DNA of 17,400 nt from Dactylosporangium sp. AC04546 (GTDB lineage Bacteria > Actinomycetota > Actinomycetes > Mycobacteriales > Micromonosporaceae): contig NZ_JAHYSG010000174.1 of the NCBI RefSeq assembly GCF_022095675.1, positions 1 to 17,400 on the forward strand, given 5' to 3'. The notes under the pieces are model-generated. The model searched no databases. It was not told the DNA's origin and saw only the letters and a program-made list of their open reading frames with translations. Shown here in pieces: positions 7,456-15,174 of this stretch. Within the stretch, counting starts at the first letter, position 1; every line of letters starts with the position of its first letter. The position numbers and the translations under genes are program-made.

Positions 7456-7558
7456 GCGCCCAGTCTGCCCGCGGGGGACACCCGGAAGGCAAGCGATCCA
7501 CCAAGTTAGGGACGAACGGCCCATGTCGTTCGCCCGCTTCCTCCGGGTTCGCGGCGAT

Positions 7559-8779
7559 TCACCGCAGGCCGGGGATCAGATCCGTGTCCGTCCTGGTCTG
7601 CTCCTCCAGCTCGGCCAGCAGGCGGGTCGTCGCCTGGGACACCGCCGCGTCCAGCAGGCGCTGCTCGCGGACCACCGTTTCCAGTCCGGCGCCCGCGACG
7701 TCCGTCGCCGCCTCGGTCACCCGGAGCTCCTGGTGATGGCGGCGCGTCTCGGACAGCTCGCGGCGGCGGGCGTCGCGGGCCTCCGCGCGCTCGTAGCCGT
7801 TGCCGTGCGACACCAGCTTCAGCCACACCGCGGCGCAGTCCAGGCAGACCAGCAGCGCCGCCACACCCAGGTAGAAGAAGCCGAAGCCCCAGAAGTCGCG
7901 CTTCACCAGCTCCCACATCGCCGCCGTGCGGGCGCCGAAGCCGGCCGCCGCCTCGACGGACGTCCGGTTGCTGGTGCGCTGCGCGTCGACCTGCTCGTTC
8001 AGCGCGGTGATCTGGGTGGCGCGGGATTGGCGGGCCGCTTCCTGGGCCGCCCGGACCGTCGATGCCTCCTGATCGAGCCGCGTCGCCTCCGCGTTCAGCG
8101 ACCGGGACTGCTGGACCAGCGCGTCGCAGAAGCCCCCGGACGGGCAGCCGGTGCGGCGGCTCACGCCCGCCGCCCGGGAGTCGGCCAAGGCCTGGTCGTA
8201 GGCCTCGGTGGCGGCCGCCCGCTTCGCCTCGGCGAGCCGGTGCAGGCCGGTCACGGCCTCGTCGTCGGCCGCGTCCTGGGCCCGCAGCCCGTCGATCTGC
8301 CGCTGGAAGGCGGCGATGGCGCCGCCCTGCTCCAGGCGGGCGAGCTCCTGGTTGTGGACGGAGCCGAGGTACGCGTCGATCTCGCCCTTGTAGCGGGCGA
8401 GCATCAGCGGCTCCGTGATCACGATCGCGAACAGCAGGGCGAGCACCATCCGCCCGGCGTAGAGCCCGGCCGTGCGGCGCCGCAGCAGCCGGTGCGGGTC
8501 GGCGGACTCCAGGTGCTCGTAGTTCACCGCCACCCGGCCGACCACGGCCCGGTCGTAGGCGATGACGGCGGCCGCCACCGGCGGGCCGACCAGCCACTGC
8601 CACCAGGGGTGGGCGTAGTTGGTGGACGCGTCGACGAAGGACGCGGCACCGACGACCGCGTACCCGCCGTACAGCAGGATGAAGATCCCGATGGAGCGGT
8701 ACAGCGCTCGATCGGTGTGGGTCAGCACGTTCGCCGGGTTGACGTTGGCGACCCTGAGGAGGAAGGAGCGCCCGGCCAT
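7559..8779 (-). CDS. DUF4407 membrane protein with long periplasmic or cytoplasmic coiled coil
   Basis: A 406-residue protein of the DUF4407 family, function unknown. Hydrophobic segments lie at about 29-48, 61-78, 108-127 and 296-320. Between the third and fourth is a long Ala/Glu/Arg/Gln-rich helical stretch (140-285) predicted to form a coiled coil, holding two cysteines (Cys212, Cys218). A second charged helix (330-395) follows the last membrane segment. NVNPANVLTHTDRALYRSIG (12-31) and AVIAYDRAVVGR (71-82) resemble conserved N-terminal family motifs. The ATG at 8779 was chosen as the frame upstream runs through the urt remnants. It is co-oriented with the glycoside hydrolase gene, with about 100 bases between. 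Part of the coiled-coil region is duplicated at 122-350. Confidence 0.88.
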   Translation of the reverse strand: MAGRSFLLRVANVNPANVLTHTDRALYRSIGIFILLYGGYAVVGAASFVDASTNYAHPWWQWLVGPPVAAAVIAYDRAVVGRVAVNYEHLESADPHRLLRRRTAGLYAGRMVLALLFAIVITEPLMLARYKGEIDAYLGSVHNQELARLEQGGAIAAFQRQIDGLRAQDAADDEAVTGLHRLAEAKRAAATEAYDQALADSRAAGVSRRTGCPSGGFCDALVQQSRSLNAEATRLDQEASTVRAAQEAARQSRATQITALNEQVDAQRTSNRTSVEAAAGFGARTAAMWELVKRDFWGFGFFYLGVAALLVCLDCAAVWLKLVSHGNGYERAEARDARRRELSETRRHHQELRVTEAATDVAGAGLETVVREQRLLDAAVSQATTRLLAELEEQTRTDTDLIPGLR

Positions 8780-8844
8780 GCGCTCGACGCTACGCGAGGA
8801 TAAGTCACATTTGCGGGGTTTTCGGATAACAACGTGCCACCCCC

Positions 8845-8907
8845 GGCCTGGACCTCGGCGACCGTCCCCTGGCAGAGCAGCCGCCCCTCGTGCAGCACCG
8901 TGATCCA
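8845..8907 (-). pseudogene. urtD: Remnant of UrtD C-terminus (urea ABC transporter ATPase)
   Basis: Read on the minus strand this gives WITVLHEGRLLCQGTVAEVQA, matching the last strand and helix of UrtD/LivG-type ATPases (VTVLHxGxxLxEGxxxxVQ). Only some 21 residues remain, without Walker A, Walker B or signature motif, so it cannot be functional. It points away from the UrtE remnant next to it, although urtD and urtE are normally consecutive on one strand. UrtD rather than another branched-chain-type ATPase is inferred from the neighbour. Confidence 0.6.
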
Positions 8908-8937
8908 CGTCGACCGACTCAACCGAACAAGGCCGGC

Positions 8938-9240
8938 TTCCTGTCCGGCGGGCAGCAACAGCAGCTGGCGATGGCCCGCACGCTGTTCACCCGCCCGTCG
9001 ATGCCGCTGCTGGACGAGCCGACCGAGGGCATCCAGCCGTCGGTGATCCTGGAGATCGAGGCGGCGATCGAGCGGCTGCACAAGGAGACGGGCGTGGCGG
9101 TACTCCTGGTCGAGCAGTACCTCGACCTGGCCCTGCGCCTGGCCGACAACTTCGTGATCATGGACGCTGGCGAGGTCGTCCGCGGCGGCGACCGCGAGGA
9201 CCTCCAGGACCCCGCGGTGCGCCGGCTGCTCACGGTGTGA
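8938..9240 (+). pseudogene. urtE: Remnant of UrtE (urea ABC transporter ATPase), C-terminal part only
   Basis: About 100 residues carry the ABC signature LSGGQQQQLAMART, Walker B PLLDEPTEGIQPSVI, the H-loop-region VLLVEQYLDLALRLADNF, and a normal end (VRRLLTV). QQQQLA, EGIQPS and VEQYLD are diagnostic of UrtE. Walker A and everything before the signature motif are missing, and the frame further upstream has no similarity to the family, because it is antisense to a UrtD fragment. Full-length UrtE is about 230 residues. The remaining frame is undamaged, suggesting a fairly recent rearrangement. An ATG at 8890 would open this frame but lacks a credible context. Confidence 0.85.
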
Positions 9241-9325
9241 GTCGCAGGTCCTAACCCGTGATCGTGACCAGGGAGCCGAAGGACAACCTGTCTGATGCGT
9301 TCGGCTGGCGGCAAATACTAGGCAC
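9241..9325. other. Intergenic gap between convergent urtE remnant and GNAT gene
   Basis: A seven-base inverted repeat (AGCCGAA at 9274-9280, TTCGGCT at 9300-9306, 19-base loop) lies between the two convergent stops and could act as a weak bidirectional terminator. Nothing else is seen. Confidence 0.3.
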
Positions 9326-9817
9326 TCAGAGCGTTTTCACCAGAACCCGACATTGTTCCGGCACGTGGACCTCTTGGCCGTTCTCGATGACGATGTAGTA
9401 CGTGTCGAGCAGGCCATGTAGCCATTGATGGTAGCCGAGCCGCAGGTAAAGACGTTCGGCGGCGAAATTGTCGATATCCATACCCAAAGCGAGTTGGGCG
9501 TGGCCGCGCGCCCGAACAGCCTGTTCGGCAGCCGTCACCAGTGAGCTGCCGATTCCCTGGTTTCGCAGCTCGGAGACCACGAGTAGGCGATGCATCAGCG
9601 GTACGCCGGGGAGGTGCTCTCGGAGGCCGGCCTCGTCGGCTTCCTCGAATGCTATGTAGACGCAGCCCACGGCGTTTCCGGACAGCCAGGCGAGCAGCAG
9701 CAACCCACGTTCGTCCCGCTGCCGCGCCCGCCGTTCGGCGAAGAATGTGGCGCTGCCCAGCCTTGGGTCGATCGCGTCGAGGTCGGCTTCGGTCACGGGT
9801 CGGATCTCGATCGTCAT
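9326..9817 (-). CDS. GNAT family N-acetyltransferase
   Basis: A 163-residue acetyl-CoA-dependent acyltransferase. It opens with MTIEIRPVTEADLDAI, typical of GNAT beta-1/alpha-1. NAVGCVYIAFEE covers strands 2-3, then comes MHRLLVVSELRNQGIGSSLVTAAEQ with the acetyl-CoA loop RNQGIGSS (Q/RxxGxG/A). NFAAERLYLRLGYHQW is the usual closing helix and strand. The substrate is unknown. The ATG at 9817 has a GGGAG Shine-Dalgarno ten bases away. Third-position GC (33 of the first 40 codons) is lower than that of the flanking host genes. It is divergent from the caspase locus and may belong to the same imported segment; a direct functional link is not shown. Confidence 0.9.
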   Translation of the reverse strand: MTIEIRPVTEADLDAIDPRLGSATFFAERRARQRDERGLLLLAWLSGNAVGCVYIAFEEADEAGLREHLPGVPLMHRLLVVSELRNQGIGSSLVTAAEQAVRARGHAQLALGMDIDNFAAERLYLRLGYHQWLHGLLDTYYIVIENGQEVHVPEQCRVLVKTL

Positions 9818-9899
9818 GCCGGCATGGCTCCCATCGTGCGGCTCAAACCGTTGGTGCAGTTCACCTGCCGACGGCTGTCCCGGCGAAGCAACGATCGCT

Positions 9900-9905
9900 A
9901 GTATA
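9900..9905 (-). promoter_or_regulatory. Possible -10 element of the GNAT gene
   Basis: The minus strand reads TATACT, five of six bases of the consensus -10 box, about 80 bases upstream of the GNAT start in an otherwise GC-rich region. No convincing -35 box was seen at the usual spacing (TTCCCG is nearest). Confidence 0.3.
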
Positions 9906-10047
9906 TTGGCGGAGCTGATCGCCGGGAATGCGGACATTTCAGGATGGTGGGATGCGCGAAGACGAGGCCGTGGTCGAGGCACGTCATTCCTGCCGTCCGA
10001 TACCTCCGCAACGCAAGGTCGTTCGCCTGGGTGTTTCTCACGTTTGG

Positions 10048-10077
10048 CGATGTGTCATCTGTGGTCACGACACATCG
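10048..10077. promoter_or_regulatory. Perfect 9-base inverted repeat upstream of the caspase locus
   Basis: CGATGTGTC (10048-10056) and GACACATCG (10069-10077) are exact reverse complements separated by 12 bases. The centre-to-centre spacing of about 21 bases (two helical turns) fits a dimeric repressor operator. It lies 31 bases before the proposed start of the first gene of the two-gene locus, in a stretch with non-coding-like composition. It could also form an RNA hairpin. Confidence 0.45.
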
Positions 10078-10107
10078 AGTCCGCCAGTCGACGGTCCTGA
10101 CTCCAGA

Positions 10108-10797
10108 GTGACTGCGGGGGAAGTGGGATGGGCCGGCCCGGTCGTGCGGCGTGCGGCGGCGGCCACCCTCGCTATCGTCGATGAGCAAACGGTCGGCGCT
10201 GCTGCATCGGAACCGGAGATAGTGCGTCTCGCGGCCGATCTCCGAACGGCAGTGCAGCGCGGCGCGGGCGACGCGGACCTGCTGATCCTGACCCAGTGGC
10301 TGGTTGACGCGGCCTCTCGATCCGGGCTGGCTCCGGAGGTGGGATCGGCGCATGCCTTGCGTAGCCTCGGACATCTCTCGGTCGAGGACGGCGAGGTGGT
10401 TTACCGCGAGCCGGACCTTGGCGTTGTTGCTGACGTCGCCGTTGATCTCGCTGGTCTGCTCGCCGGTGGAATCGCCGGCAACGCGGCATACGAGCTGCTC
10501 AAGCACGCTGCCGGGAGCTTCCGTCGGCGAGTTGTGACTGCTGGTGAGGTGTCGGCTCGGCAGCCGGTGACACCGTTGGCGAGGTCTGACGCCCTGAGCG
10601 TCGCGCTCAGTGCCGTCGCGAACGAATGGCCGGAGTACGGCCCTGCGTTGGGTCGGTTCTCCGTGCGGCAGGAGCAGCGCACATCGGACGGCCGCTGGCG
10701 GTTCGTGTTCGCCTGCGGACGTGACGTATTCGTCGCGTACGTGCCGCCGGGTGAGCCGTCACTCGACCGCGTCGAGCTGCACCGGCAGGGTTCCTGA
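10108..10797 (+). CDS. Unrecognised protein, probable partner of the caspase-STAND-WD40 protein
   Basis: I do not recognise this family. As called it has 229 residues: a mostly helical N-terminal part rich in Ala, Leu and Asp, a glycine- and alanine-rich hydrophobic stretch (DVAVDLAGLLAGGIAGNAAYELL, here about residues 110-132) that might insert in or associate with a membrane, a basic segment (SFRRR), and a C-terminal region of about 70 residues with beta-type pattern (GRWRFVFACGRDVFVAYVPPGE). It ends 30 bases before the caspase gene, so the two surely share a transcript. The start is uncertain: GTG at 10108 is chosen because third-position GC rises there from about 56% to about 75%. Alternatives are ATG 9952 (AGGA seven bases upstream), GTG 10123 and GTG 10144. 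Confidence 0.6.
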   Translation: MTAGEVGWAGPVVRRAAAATLAIVDEQTVGAAASEPEIVRLAADLRTAVQRGAGDADLLILTQWLVDAASRSGLAPEVGSAHALRSLGHLSVEDGEVVYREPDLGVVADVAVDLAGLLAGGIAGNAAYELLKHAAGSFRRRVVTAGEVSARQPVTPLARSDALSVALSAVANEWPEYGPALGRFSVRQEQRTSDGRWRFVFACGRDVFVAYVPPGEPSLDRVELHRQGS

Positions 10798-10827
10798 CCG
10801 CGCACTTGGCTCAAGGAGACCATCGAC

Positions 10828-13800
10828 ATGGCTGACGAGGCTCCCCGGCGCATCGTCGTGATCGCTCCGGATGGATACCCGTCGTTCAACGCCGACTTTC
10901 GGACCGGGCTGGACGAGCAGATCGACGTCGTGGTCAGTTGGTTTCGCGGACCGGAGGTGGAGTCCGCCGCGTGCCGGCTGTCGGTGTTGCGCCCGACCAG
11001 CCTGCATCAGCTGGAGGATCTCGTCCGAAGCGAGGACCTCGCCGGTCTACATAAGGACCAGCCGACAGTCCTGTACATCACCGGACATGGCGTACAAGAC
11101 TCCTCCCGTCGGCATTTCCTGCTGTTCCCGGCGTCACAAGAAGGCAGCTTGCGCAACACCGCACTCGTGACCGCGGATCTTGTCGAGTCGGTCCTCTCCT
11201 CCGCGTCCGAGCAGATCCTGGTGTTCGTCGACTCCTGCCATGCCGGGGCGCTCCACGCCGAGCTCGCGGAACGACTGCGTTCGTTGCCGCCGGATCGCCG
11301 CCGCCTGAGAACCATCGCCGTGATCACGGTTGGCGATTTCGACGAGAAGCCCCGCGTCGGGGAGTTCGCAGAGATCCTCTTCAAGCTCTTCGAGCGTTTT
11401 CGCAGCCCGCAGAACGGCTACGTCCAGCAGTATCTGTCGTTCCGTGATCTCGCCTTCGAGATGGCGAACCTGTTCGAGGAGGAGGACTCCTTACTCGAGC
11501 CGCTGTGGGTCTGGCCGCGATCATCGCCAACTCCGGTGGCCACTCGCTGTATCCCCAACCCTGGATACCAGCCGATGAGCCCGATCGTCGAACCTGCCCG
11601 CCAACAGCTCGCCCAGGCGTTTTCGACGGAGCCCTACTGGCGCAGCCGAGCGTCCGGCCAGTACTCGGACCTCGCGGCCGGCTGGTACTTCTCCGGGAGG
11701 CGACGCATTCTTCAGCAGCTCAGCGCCTTCCTGTTGCACGACGCGGGTACGGCGATCGTCACGGGTGAGGCTGGCAGCGGCAAGTCGGCGATCCTTGCAC
11801 AACTCGCGGTGCTGACCGATCCGACCTTCCGTGAGCGTCCAGAATTCCATGTCGCCGTCCAGCGATTCGGTGCTGAGCTGATCCCGCCGCTCGCCTCCGT
11901 CGATGTCGCCCTGTACCTGCACAATCTCCCGCTCGAACAGGTCGTGGGGCAGCTGGCGGAGTTGCTGGCGGTGGCACCCGCTCAAGCGCCGGGCGAAACC
12001 GTCAACCGCCTGCTCGCGCACTTCCAGTCGCGTGCTGCTGTGACCACCATTGCCTTCGACGGGCTTGACGAGGCGGTGCAACCAGAGGCGGTCATCTTCG
12101 ACGTCATCGGCCGGTTTCTTGCCGTGGCGGATGCGGAAGGGCGGCCGCTCGTCCGGCTGCTCGTCGGACTACGTTCCGAGCGTCCTACCGACATATCCGA
12201 GCCGAACCACGGCGGGTTGCTCGGGCTTTTGGTCAGGGTCGCCGAGAACGCCCGTCCGGACGACGCGCCGCTGGTGCTGCGGACCGACCGTTCCGCGGAC
12301 GTCACCAGCGATATCGCGGAGTACGTCGAACGGATTCTGACGGAAGGCGCCGGCGAAGGAGCGTTCGTCCGCCGCGACCGTGAGGTCGAGCGTGCGGCAC
12401 ATGCCATCGCGGAGGCAGTGAGCCCGTCGTTCCTCGATGCACGATTCGCGGCCGCGAGGCTACGCGCCTCGGGTGACATACGGCGGGCCACGTCAGCTGC
12501 CTTCCTCGGTCGTCTTCGCGCCGGCACCCTAGAACTGTTCAAGTCGGACGTCCAGGAGGAATCTCGCCGCCTGGGTGTCGCCGCAGACCGCATCGTCGGC
12601 GTTCTGCGGGCGGTGGCTTTCGCCGGCGGCGCCGGTCTTCCGTGGGCCGGGGTCTGGGAGAGGGTGGCCGCAGCGTTGATCGACGACCCGGATCTGCGCC
12701 CGGAAGAGGTGGGCCGCATGATCGCGGCCATCCAGCGAGGGCGGTTGTCGGGATACCTCGCGTCGGGGATCGAGGATGAGCGGGTCGTCTACCGTCCCGC
12801 GCATACTCGGATCGGCGAGATCCTGCGCAACGACCCAGAGCTGATCGCCCCGCGATCGGAGTCGCTCACGGCTTTGGACCCAGACGAGCGGTTCGACATC
12901 GCCAGCAACCATCGAGCTATCGCCGAGGCGCTGCTGGCTCAGTACCGGCAGGGGGCTGATGAGTTCGGCCCGCACCCGTACGTCCGCCGGCATCTGGTGC
13001 GGCACGCGGCGTTGGGTGGGGCGCTCACCGACGGGACGGTGCCGGTCGACTTCCTGCCCTGGGAAACCAGCGGGCAGGTTCGGAAGCTGATCATTCAGGG
13101 AGTCGGTGACGACGCATCGATCGTCGGCCTCCACGCGTGGGCTCTTGCCGAGCCATACCTAGGCGATGCGGATCAGCCGTCCCGTCGATCGACCCTGGCG
13201 TTTCAGTTGGTCGCGTCTGGCAGCGACGACCATTCGGCCGTGCTCGCGCCGGTCGTGCACACCAGATGGGTCAACTGGCGTGGCGAGTTTCGGCACGTGT
13301 CAGGCTGGGATTCACCGACCTGGGCGGTACTGCCTTTGGTTCGCGGCGACGGACGCTGCGTCGTCGCGGCAGCCTCGACTGATTGCAGTATCAGACTGGT
13401 CTCGCTCGACTCCGGCACTGAAGTCTGCCCACCTCTGCTTGGTCATACCGGACGGGTGAGAGCGTTCGCACACGCCTGGCTGGATGACCACGAGTTGCTG
13501 CTGTCCGGTGCCGATGACGCGACGGTGCGTGTTTGGGACCTGGCGACCGGTCGCGCGTCAGGGGTGCCGCTCATTGGTCACCATGGCTCGGTTACTGCGA
13601 TCGCGACGGTGCGGTTCGGCGACTTGGATCTGCTGGCCACCGGCTCGGTTGATGGCTCCGTGCTGTTGTGGGACATCAGATCGCGGGAGCGGTTCGGCGA
13701 CCCGCTCGTCGTGCTCGGCAGCGCTGTCTTCACGTTGGCCGTAGCCAAGGCAGGTGGCTACCCGATCGTCGTCGCGGGTGCCGTGGACGGGACGATCCGC

Positions 13801-15174
13801 CGGTGGGGCGTTGCCGACGGCATCGAGATCGGCACCCCGATCCAGGCTTACGTCCGGAGTGTTGTTGTGGCGCGGATCGGTTCGCGGGCGGTGATCGTCT
13901 CCGGGGGAGAGCAGGGCGCATTGGTCTGGGATCTGATCACCGGTGATCAGATCGGTGAGCCGTTCGATCGGCATCGCTACGGTGTGTGGGGTGTCGACGT
14001 CGTCCACCGCGAAGGACGCCCGACCGTGCTCTCAGCCGGTGGCGACCGTGACATCCGGGTGTGGGACTTGGAGACCCGGCAAGAGCTGTCCGCGCCCCTT
14101 GTCGGCCACGAGCGTGGTATCCACGAGCTGGTCACCGCGACCGTGAACGGCCGGCCGATTGCCGTCTCGGCCTCGCTGGACACTACCGTCCGTGCCTGGG
14201 ACGTATTGTCCTTGCGCGAGTTTGACGGGCTCCTGCTGGGCTCGGCAAACGTCGTCAACGCTGTCGACGTGCTCCAGCGCGACGGCCAGGCGGTCGTGGC
14301 GTGCGGCAGCAGCGATACTGCGGTGACCCTCCTCGACCTCGAGACCGGCCAGTTCCTGGAACGGCTCCCCGTGGGCCATACCCGAGGGATTAACGCCCTC
14401 GTGCAGGTCGACGACACGTCGACCGTGACTGGCGCTGAAGACGGGTTGGTCATTGTGGCGCGCTTGTCCGGCGATATGGCCGGGCAGCGGCACATCCTTG
14501 ACGCCGGTGCAGGGCCGGTGACTTCTGTCGATGTCATTGCGGTTGAGGGACGCGACCTGATCCTCGCCGCGTATGAGGATCACGTGGTACGCATCTGGGA
14601 TATCGACGCTTTGGTGGAGGCCGGACCCGAGGTTCACCATCACGCGGGTGCGGTCCGCGCGGTCCGAGCCGTTCGGCTCGGTGGGCGTCCAGTGGCGGTG
14701 AGCGCGGGCGATGACCGCATGGTGTACGTCTGGGATGTCCGGTCCGGCGAACTCGTTCTCCCGCCGCTCGCGGGCCATAACGATTGGATTCTTGGTCTGG
14801 CGACGCTCGAGCTCGACGACCGGCTCGTCATCGTCTCAGCGAGCGACGACCGCACCGTCCGTGTCTGGGATGTGGAGAACGACCAGGTGCGCGAGTCGAT
14901 CATCCGCGGCCATACGGGATGGGTCAATAGTGTGGCTATCGGCATGATTGGCGGCCGGATCGTCGTGGCGTCGGCCGCGGACGACCAGAGCGTCCGCATC
15001 TGGGACGTTGAGACAGAAGCCGAGGTGCACCGCGTAGTCGTCGGCTCGCCGATGTTGTCGATGAAGTTCGTTCCGGTCGTCGGTTCGGCTGACGTTCGAC
15101 TGGTGATGGGCGGCATCGCCGGTGTCGCGCAGCTCGCAATCGGGCCCGATGTCTTCGGGGATGGCGCCATATAG
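10828..15174 (+). CDS. Caspase-like protease / STAND NTPase / 14-blade WD40 protein
   Basis: A 1448-residue multidomain protein. Residues about 8-200 form a caspase-like (peptidase C14) domain: the catalytic His is in YITGHGVQ (His87) and Cys in VFVDSCHAG (Cys137). A linker with GWYFSGR (285-291), a motif seen ahead of STAND P-loops, leads to Walker A GEAGSGKS (313-320), Walker B IAFDGLDE (408-415) and a sensor-like LLVGLRSERP (444-453), then a helical STAND region to about 740. From about 830 to the end are 14 WD40-type units of about 45 residues, most ending in VRVWD-like strands, consistent with two seven-bladed propellers. By family logic the propellers sense a ligand, the NTPase oligomerises and the protease is activated. 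The start has AAGGAG at 10813-10818. Third-position GC is low (28 of 40 sampled codons). The exact trigger and protease target are unknown. Confidence 0.93.
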   Translation: MADEAPRRIVVIAPDGYPSFNADFRTGLDEQIDVVVSWFRGPEVESAACRLSVLRPTSLHQLEDLVRSEDLAGLHKDQPTVLYITGHGVQDSSRRHFLLFPASQEGSLRNTALVTADLVESVLSSASEQILVFVDSCHAGALHAELAERLRSLPPDRRRLRTIAVITVGDFDEKPRVGEFAEILFKLFERFRSPQNGYVQQYLSFRDLAFEMANLFEEEDSLLEPLWVWPRSSPTPVATRCIPNPGYQPMSPIVEPARQQLAQAFSTEPYWRSRASGQYSDLAAGWYFSGRRRILQQLSAFLLHDAGTAIVTGEAGSGKSAILAQLAVLTDPTFRERPEFHVAVQRFGAELIPPLASVDVALYLHNLPLEQVVGQLAELLAVAPAQAPGETVNRLLAHFQSRAAVTTIAFDGLDEAVQPEAVIFDVIGRFLAVADAEGRPLVRLLVGLRSERPTDISEPNHGGLLGLLVRVAENARPDDAPLVLRTDRSADVTSDIAEYVERILTEGAGEGAFVRRDREVERAAHAIAEAVSPSFLDARFAAARLRASGDIRRATSAAFLGRLRAGTLELFKSDVQEESRRLGVAADRIVGVLRAVAFAGGAGLPWAGVWERVAAALIDDPDLRPEEVGRMIAAIQRGRLSGYLASGIEDERVVYRPAHTRIGEILRNDPELIAPRSESLTALDPDERFDIASNHRAIAEALLAQYRQGADEFGPHPYVRRHLVRHAALGGALTDGTVPVDFLPWETSGQVRKLIIQGVGDDASIVGLHAWALAEPYLGDADQPSRRSTLAFQLVASGSDDHSAVLAPVVHTRWVNWRGEFRHVSGWDSPTWAVLPLVRGDGRCVVAAASTDCSIRLVSLDSGTEVCPPLLGHTGRVRAFAHAWLDDHELLLSGADDATVRVWDLATGRASGVPLIGHHGSVTAIATVRFGDLDLLATGSVDGSVLLWDIRSRERFGDPLVVLGSAVFTLAVAKAGGYPIVVAGAVDGTIRRWGVADGIEIGTPIQAYVRSVVVARIGSRAVIVSGGEQGALVWDLITGDQIGEPFDRHRYGVWGVDVVHREGRPTVLSAGGDRDIRVWDLETRQELSAPLVGHERGIHELVTATVNGRPIAVSASLDTTVRAWDVLSLREFDGLLLGSANVVNAVDVLQRDGQAVVACGSSDTAVTLLDLETGQFLERLPVGHTRGINALVQVDDTSTVTGAEDGLVIVARLSGDMAGQRHILDAGAGPVTSVDVIAVEGRDLILAAYEDHVVRIWDIDALVEAGPEVHHHAGAVRAVRAVRLGGRPVAVSAGDDRMVYVWDVRSGELVLPPLAGHNDWILGLATLELDDRLVIVSASDDRTVRVWDVENDQVRESIIRGHTGWVNSVAIGMIGGRIVVASAADDQSVRIWDVETEAEVHRVVVGSPMLSMKFVPVVGSADVRLVMGGIAGVAQLAIGPDVFGDGAI
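13390..15140 (+). repeat. Coding repeat: 14 WD40-type units of about 135 bases
   Basis: The unit-ending strands fall at residues near 855, 900, 945, 990, 1031, 1076, 1121, 1166, 1208, 1254, 1299, 1344, 1389 and 1433, a steady step of 41-46 residues. Units 2, 3, 5-7 and 10-13 retain Trp-Asp or a close form; unit 4 has Trp-Gly; units 1, 8, 9 and 14 have lost the Trp. Units 10-13 are the most alike, each with the SA(x)DD(R/Q)xVxxWDV pattern. Confidence 0.85.

Noticed and set aside
7506..8603. A 365-residue minus-strand open frame in another frame of the DUF4407 gene
   Set aside because: It overlaps the DUF4407 gene on the same strand and has shadow-like Arg/Gly/Ala composition.
8845..9240. A functional ABC transporter ATPase
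   Set aside because: Walker A is missing and no transporter permease gene is nearby.
10850..11430. CHAT rather than caspase domain for the protease
   Set aside because: The short domain with GHG and DSCHAG motifs fits C14 caspase/metacaspase-like enzymes better, though both belong to one clan and only a profile search can fully decide.
13390..15140. Regular 135-base periodicity as a possible repeat array
   Set aside because: It is explained by WD40 units in a single continuous reading frame; there are no conserved direct repeats with unique spacers, so it is not a CRISPR array.
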